From: Ochotona curzoniae | Taxonomy: Eukaryota; Chordata; Mammalia; Lagomorpha; Ochotonidae | Direction: 5' to 3' | Assembly (NCBI RefSeq): GCF_017591425.1 | Contig: NW_024466307.1 | Coordinates: forward strand, 8,161,001-8,225,000 | Length of the DNA: 64,000 bases | Part shown: piece after piece, positions 57,957 to 64,000 of the stretch | Layout of the letters: each line of letters begins with the position of its first letter | Numbering within the stretch: position 1 is the stretch's first letter | Position numbers and translations under genes: made by a program | Notes under the pieces: model-generated | The model's input: only the letters and a program-made list of their open reading frames with translations | Told to the model about the DNA's origin: nothing | The model's database searches: none

Positions 57957-59649
57957 ATAAAACAATCCTGTTCACTGCATTCTCTGGAGGAGAGGAGCTC
58001 TGTGTTCTTGCGTTGGGGAAGGCGGTGTACCAAATGCTGCTTGAGTTTCTGTTACACATGTCCTAATCCACTTCTTGAAGGGGCAGCCCTGATGGCCTGG
58101 ATCACCCTTTGAAGTCACCACTCTCACTGGGATTATTGTCAATCCATTATTTTCAAAATGGCAAATTCAAACGCTATAACACACTCGCCGGTATCAAGGG
58201 ATCTTTGATATTTCCTTTGGGTTCCTGGGCTAGGAGGTTACTGTGATTAAATGGTTTGGGCTGATTGACATGAAGACGTCGGCTCCATTTCTCCTGGCTG
58301 CTGACTGGTTTGGACAGCTGCTCCTATGTATCAGGCAGACCAAACACACACTGATTTTTAAAATAGTGTGTTCAACAATGTGCCGTAATCATAAAAGTTT
58401 GATCATCTTTGTACTTTTGTAGGTGTGCTCTTTCAACTTTTCAATCTGCCCTTTCTCTGTAATTTGTACTATAGTGAAATATTTCCAGTCACTTCTATAT
58501 TTTCTGGGATTGTACTAATTTCATTTCATATGCTTATGCATTCTAAAAATGCTTAATAATGCCAGTTGCTTCAGTGCCTTGATGTACTGCAAATGTTTGT
58601 ATCTTAGTGGTCCTTCGGGGTAAGTCAACATCAGCTTAACTCAAAAGCAACATTTCAGTTAGACATTCAACTGTGAGCACGATACCCAGAATGACCTCGT
58701 CTTTTCTTGGCATGGAATATCGGATTGGTGGATGAGCAGAAAGTAAACCTCAGGACACACGTGAGATGCGTCATGTTAAATTGCTTGTGATGGATTTCTG
58801 CCAATGAGAGGAAAAGTACAAGCATGGCCAAAGCAAAATGTGGTGAACTGGATACTGGTAGAAGACTAGAAAGCAAAGGCCACTAGGAAGTGGGTCTCAA
58901 CGGAGAACGCCATTCTCCTGGCTCTCCTTGGACTCCGAGAATTTTATGAAATCATTAAGGCTGTGAATTCATGAGTGACAACATGTTGGACTCGACCACA
59001 TAATTACATAAATACATGTGTACGTTTCATCTTCTCTCCAAAATGATTTGCTCTGTTATTGAACAGTAACACAGTCAGCCTGCTAAAGGATCCTTAAAAT
59101 ATAACTTACTCAGCAGAAAGACTATTGCTTTTTAAAAATGGATAATGGCAAAATATTTGCTTTGAAAGGAAAAGTACAATTAGAGCATGTAATATTGTCT
59201 GAATTGTTGTAAATGCGTTAGAACAATCAATAATATGTAGCTAGATAAAGTGATGATTCTTTTTTAGTATTTATGTGGGACCTCGGGTTGTACCTAAGTG
59301 ATACAATGTTTTATTCATAGTAATGCTATTAGACAGTTAAGAAATACTGTTTTGTTAATTGTAAACTATATTCTGAATGAATTGTTATCCAGAATATTTA
59401 TAAGCTAAAAATTCCTTAAATATGAGCTCAAGTATATATATAAAGATCTAAATTTTTCTTTTAAAATTGCATTAATTTTAAATATTCATAAATGAATGAT
59501 ACTATATTATTCATTAATAAAAGCAGTCTTTTATCCACCAATTATTTATTAACCACTCATTAAACATAAATAGAAGGAGCAATCAAATTAATTCTCTCAA
59601 AATGTATTTGTTAAGGGCAAATTAAGACAAGGGATTAGAGTTTTAAAAG
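57957..59649. other. Unique sequence, possible LTR trace at left
   Basis: 57960-58150 has a faint antisense MaLR-like look but is not callable. The rest is A+T-rich without a gene. Confidence 0.3.
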
Positions 59650-60285
59650 CAACTCTGGACCCTGGGTAATAGTTCAGTTGGCTAATCCTGCTGCTTCAAG
59701 CTCTGGGCACTTGTTCATATCCTGGCTGCTCTAATTCCCATCCCTGCTTATGGACTGTGAAAGCAGCCAAGGGTGGCCCAAGATGTTGGCACTTTTTTCC
59801 CTTAAAGATTTATTAATTTTTATTGGAAAGTCAGATATACAGAGGGCAGGAGATACAGAGAGGAAGGCCTTCCATCCAATGATTCACTCCCCAAGTGGCC
59901 ACAATGGCCAGAACTGAGCTGATCCAAAACCAGGAGCCACATAGATTCAGGGTCCCAAGGCTTTGTGCTGTCCTCAACTGCTTTCCCAGGTCACAAGCAG
60001 GGAGCTGGATGGGAAGTGGGACTGCTGGGATTAGAACCAACACCTATATGGGATCTTGGCATATGCAAAGTGAGGACTTTAGCCACTAGGCTATTGTGCA
60101 GGTTCCGATCTTGGGACTTTGTAAGCACATGGGAGATGCAGAAGATCCTGGCTCCTGGCCTCAGATCAGCTCAGCTCCAGCTGTTGCAATTACTTGGGGA
60201 TTGAACCAGTGGGTGGAAGATCTTTCTTTAAATCTGCTTTTCCAATAAAAATAAATGATAGCTTTTTTAAAAAGCGTAACTCTGA
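59650..60285 (+). mobile_element. C-SINE interrupted by a second C-SINE
   Basis: The outer element runs from about 59657 (CTGGACCCTGGGTAATAG, AGTTGGCTAATCCTGC) to GGTGGCCCAAGATGTTGGC at 59790, then resumes at 60107 with ACATGGGAGATGCAG, CAGCTCCAGCTGTTGC and TTTCCAATAAAAATAAATG. The middle is an antisense C-SINE. Confidence 0.85.
59796..60106 (-). mobile_element. C-SINE nested in the outer C-SINE
   Basis: AAAGATTTATTAATTTTTAT, CAGAGAGGAAGGCCTTCC, GATTCACTCCCCAAGTGGCC, TTTCCCAGGTCACAAGCAGG and ACTTTAGCCACTAGGCTATT are in antisense order. TSD within the outer element: GATGTTGGCACTTT (59782-59795) and GATCTTGGGACTTT (60107-60120), two differences. Confidence 0.88.
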
Positions 60286-60559
60286 AAAATCTAGATATCT
60301 TACTCCAAGATCAATGAGTCAAACATCTAAGGGCACAGAAGAGTTAGGAGAAATCTGAAGTCTTCAGTATGGCTCTTCTCAAACTCCCTTCTGTGCCGGA
60401 AAGCACACAGTAGGAGCTAATCAGTGGCTTGTGATGATCAATGTTATTCCTCAATTATTTCAGGAAATTAGCCAGAAGAAATTTGGCACACAGAGTTGCT
60501 TATTAGTAAAAAAGCTGTTTGAATGTCTGAAGAATGTGTGGTGGCAGTAGCGAGTTCTC
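60286..60559. other. Unique sequence
   Basis: No gene or repeat recognised. Confidence 0.35.
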
Positions 60560-61340
60560 GTGAATGTATGGGGGGGATTCATTATTCCTACATATTCATT
60601 TATTTTATTAATATTTATAAGAAAGCAATTTCTTGCATTATTAATTTTGTATGTGGATTATCTTTCTTGTTTTATTAATTTATCCTCCGATGTATATTTT
60701 TTCCTAAAACTTACAAGCCTGGAAAGGGGAAAATTTCCTTATTGATTTTAAGCCCACTTTCTTTTCCAATTTAAGTAGTTGAAACAATTAATTTCCCTCT
60801 AACCCCTCTAACCCATATAGATGGTAATATAATGAATTATGATTAGGACACTCAATTTAAAACATTTCTAATTTCCTTTGCAACTTCTTTAGTCCATCAG
60901 TTATTTTTTAAAGTGTCGGTTATTTTGAAAGGACTTATTTCTGGAATTCTATATGCTTTATAATTAATGGATTGCAGTTTAATTGCATTATGGTTACAGC
61001 ACAGAGAGAAAGATGTGGATATATGCAAATTCATATTCTTCTCTGTCTTCATTTGAAGCCAACTGTCTCCTTGTTTGAAAATTTGTTAATCCTTTCTTCA
61101 GTAATCTTCCTTCTGGCTAAATATTGACTAATGTCTGAGGAATATGCGCTGTCCCTACTTCTTCTCTCGAGGACAATGATCCTCCCCAGTTTTCTTGTAT
61201 CTCCTTGTGCTTTGCAGTTGCTCATATTTGCTGATTAGACCCATACAAATGTCTCTGCCACATGCTATGCTATCTTCGCTTTATTGTCTCAGTGTTTCTA
61301 TATATTATGATTATTATTGTCTTATAGACATAATTGAAAA
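60560..61340 (-). mobile_element. Antisense L1 ORF2 remnant
   Basis: ATTTCTAATTTCCTTTGCAA, CTTCTTTAGTCCATCAGTTA, TGCAGTTTAATTGCATTATG and GATTATTATTGTCTTATAGA resemble antisense L1 ORF2 in order. Many stops on the coding strand. Old insertion. Confidence 0.55.
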
Positions 61341-62639
61341 ATATGTAACAGACTGGTTCTTACATTGATAGTAACCATTTGGGACAGGTGTGTAACATTA
61401 GAATATATCCTAGAATTAATAATGATGATGGAACTTTGTTAGTTTACAAATAGTCTATATTTCAAATATATAACATTTGCAATTGGATTGTATGAAAAAC
61501 TTATTAGGAGTTATGGTTTCTTACACAGTTGTTCTTCCTATTAAGCTACCTTTAATTAAGATATCATATGAAATGTATTGGCTTCAAACCGCTTATTTCC
61601 TACTAATGAATAGTATAACAGAATTGTAAGTATATTTTACAACACTGTAGGTTTTTTTCAGCAAATAGAGATCAACATTTTTTAACTGCAGATGACAGCA
61701 TTTACAATCTAATAAAAATAATAGGTTTCACTACATCTATGTGACCAAGCAAGCATTACTAAAACTGTTGTTCTGGTTTCTATTTCTGTCTTTCTCAAGG
61801 TATGCATGTTTGTGGGCTTTCCATCTTCCTAACACCAGTGATCATATCTAATAATAGCTATATGCATTAGATTGGCACTTTCCCGAAGCGATTCATTAAT
61901 GCATGGATTTTCTAGGAGGAATGACTAGTAAGCGTGTCTTCCTAGTGTTTATTTATTCATTATAATGTTATCTACCTGATAAACCCAAAAATAAACATCA
62001 TGAGGTAATTCAATAATGAAAATGAGAAGTGTAGTGTAAGTATTTTTGCTGGACTTGACTTACTGACTCCTTGACCCATAGAGTGACATGCTGGTTATTT
62101 GAAACCAGTTTGCAATAAATCTGAGAGCTGAGGAGCTATGTTAAGAAACCAACTACTTTGAAACTATATTTTAGGGGAAAAAAGTCATGTCTCACGGGAA
62201 GAGGTTGGTTATTATCTTGAAGAGACTCTTTTCAAAGATCTTTGTGTATTAAACAGACTTGAGAGTGCAAATAATGTCTCCTCCCAGAGCAGCAGACAAG
62301 CTTACATGCCAACCATTGTAACAGATAAGGGTTGCCCAAGTTCTACTTTTTCTCTCCTGGAACATGAGCCACATGTATATTGCCATACTCCAAGGCTTAT
62401 CACCTTTGCCATTTGAAACGGAGGCAAACATGTTGTCACTGCCTTGTTATTATAACATTACCATGTTATAAGTAATGAAGTAAAGTGTTGGTGATGCACA
62501 AATTCCATGTGTTCTACTAATATCCATTAAATTGTGTCCATCTACAACCACACCTCCAAGTTGTGTAAGCATCTCATGCCATGCATAATTTTTGGCGATG
62601 CCATTCTGAGGAGTCTTTAGGTGTTCAATCTAGCCTTTC
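61341..62639. other. Unique A+T-rich sequence
   Basis: No gene recognised; 61840-61990 is CNE-like in texture. No repeat called. Confidence 0.35.
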
Positions 62640-63200
62640 TGCATTCCCAAGGAAATGAAATCTGTATATTGCAGAGAGACCTACAATAGTGAAGGCATGG
62701 AAACAACCCAAATACTTACCCAAAGAAGAGTAGAGAAGGAAGCTGTGGTACATCTACTCCATGGAATACTTCTCTACCTTTAAAAAGAATGAAATTCTGC
62801 CATTTGCAGCAAAATGGTTCCAACTAGTGACCATTATGCTCAGTGCAATAAGACAATTTCCAAAGAACAAATATTTTATGAACTCTTTTATGTAAGGCAA
62901 ACTTCATGCAAAATGCAAGATCAATAGATATAGGTCATCATGCATGCACATACATTGATCTAGGCGAATGGTGCAACAGACACTACCATATTGCTAAAGG
63001 AAACGTTGAAGTGTGCATCTCTACTTCCAGATCAGGGCTGGACTCCCAGTGAAACTGTTAAATACATCTTGAAACTAGTATACTGGACTGTTTTTTAAAA
63101 TCAATATCTGTACCAAAAATGTGATGATATATCTGATAGCAGAATGATGGACTTAAGACTGTAAGTCGTAAATGCAAGTAGGAAAATGCATGCATTTCAA
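62640..63200 (+). mobile_element. L1 ORF2 end and 3' UTR
   Basis: ATGGAAACAACCCAAATACT, AGCTGTGGTACATCTACTCC, AATGAAATTCTGCCATTTGC, GACCATTATGCTCAGTGCAA, CAAATATTTTATGAACTC and CCAGTGAAACTGTTAAATAC are in sense order. This is the least rearranged L1 3' end here and served as the ordering guide for the inverted copies. No open ORF2 frame. Confidence 0.82.
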
Positions 63201-63513
63201 CATTTTTTGTACAAACGTAAAAAATTGTTGTCTATTTTTCTATGAAACATCCCAATTATGCATTGAAACAGTGAAACCAAAAGTCAGATGCCTCCAGATT
63301 GAATGCACAGACTATATCAGCAATCCAAGGTAGTCAAGAGTAAAAAATAACCAGTCCAGGAAAGAAAGAAGTGAAAGTATCAACAGTCAATTTTCAAAAG
63401 AAGAAATACAAGTGTACAAAAAACTTATGAAATAGTATTCAGTATCTCTGGACAACAGTAAAGTGCAAAACAACAACTAAATGTAATTTCTCCGTTATTA
63501 TAAAAGACCGAGT
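63201..63513. other. A+T-rich sequence, possibly further L1 3' UTR
   Basis: Follows the L1 3' UTR with no poly-A boundary that I can see. No gene. Confidence 0.3.
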
Positions 63514-63838
63514 AGGCCTGGCTCAGGGGCTCAATGGCTAAATCCTCACCTTGCAAGTGCTGGGATTTCATATATCTATTTAGTTGCTCTTTTGTATCCT
63601 GGCTGCTCCACTTCCCATCCGGTATCCCGTTTATGGCCTGGGAAAGTAGTGGAGGGCAACCCAAGGCTTTGGGGCCCTGTACCAGCATGGGAGACCCGGA
63701 AGAAGGTCCTGGCTCCTGGCTTTGGACAGACTTAGCTTTGGCCATGGTGGCCACTTTGGGAGTGAACCAGTGGATGGAAGATCTTTCTCTCTGTCTCTCC
63801 TTCTCTCTATAAATCTGAAATTCCAATTAAAAAAACTT
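63514..63838 (+). mobile_element. C-SINE, full length
   Basis: AGGCCTGGCTCAGGGGCTCA head, TGGCTAAATCCTCACC, TATCCTGGCTGCTCCACTTC, GGCCTGGGAAAGTAGTGGAG, GGGAGACCCGGAAGAAGG and TTCCAATTAAAAAAAC tail. A T-rich insertion-like stretch (TATCTATTTAGTTGC) distorts the B-box area. Confidence 0.85.
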
Positions 63839-64000
63839 ACAAAAAAGTGAAAATACTATACAAAACTAGGATGTAGGTAAGGAACGAAAATATAAGAGAT
63901 TGTTATACTATCATCTCTAGACATCTAATACAAAAACTGTCCATGATGTAAAATCATAAAAATGTTTCAAAAATAAATATGGAGCATATATATGTTCTTA

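Noticed and set aside
1..64000. CRISPR arrays, operons, phage or bacterial mobile elements
   Set aside because: SINE/LINE content, microsatellites and low coding density show mammalian nuclear DNA; regularly spaced repeats of CRISPR type are absent.

Overview
The window looks like intergenic or intronic DNA from a lagomorph, most likely a pika (Ochotona). The main reason is the dominant repeat, a tRNA-derived C-SINE. Its head reads GGCCTAGCGGCTAAAGTCCT, it has an internal GGTTCTAATCC B-box, and it ends in CTTTCCAATAAAAA. As I remember these families, that is the pika form, while older copies here resemble the rabbit form (head ending GTGGGTTAAAG, tail CTTTCAAATAAA). No database could be searched, so species is an inference.

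I recognise no protein-coding exon, tRNA, rRNA or known ncRNA gene. The open reading frames are short (the longest, about 240 codons, runs through an antisense LINE fragment and a SINE) and none resembles a protein family I know.

Layout: 1-5320 is mostly A+T-rich unique sequence. 5331-10290 holds a C-SINE with target-site duplications (TSDs), a rearranged inverted L1 3' end, a Z-DNA-prone alternating tract, a strong G-quadruplex motif, a young C-SINE next to an older one, and a MIR. 10836-11274 is a compound inverted repeat. 11280-19340 has unique, CNE-like sequence plus C-SINEs and a MaLR-type LTR remnant. 20256-22215 has further C-SINEs and then a sharp CpG-rich block with an 11-bp GC-box minisatellite and three CCAAT/CACCTG modules, the only promoter-like region seen. 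22860-31260 is repeat-rich, with antisense L1 remnants interrupted by C-SINEs. 31260-41520 is mainly unique sequence with L1 3' ends, a young C-SINE, a SINE/L1 head-to-head chimera, a MIR and a SINE cluster. 41889-42350 is a 5'-inverted (twin-primed) L1. 42360-64000 is mostly unique A+T-rich DNA with a MIR, C-SINEs (one nested pair), an ancestral LTR-like remnant, a long (GT)n, an antisense L1 ORF2 stretch and a final L1 3' end.

The observations most worth following up are the CpG-rich block at 21750-22215, the split inverted repeat at 10836-11274, and the structural signatures of retrotransposition. No novel multi-gene system is visible.
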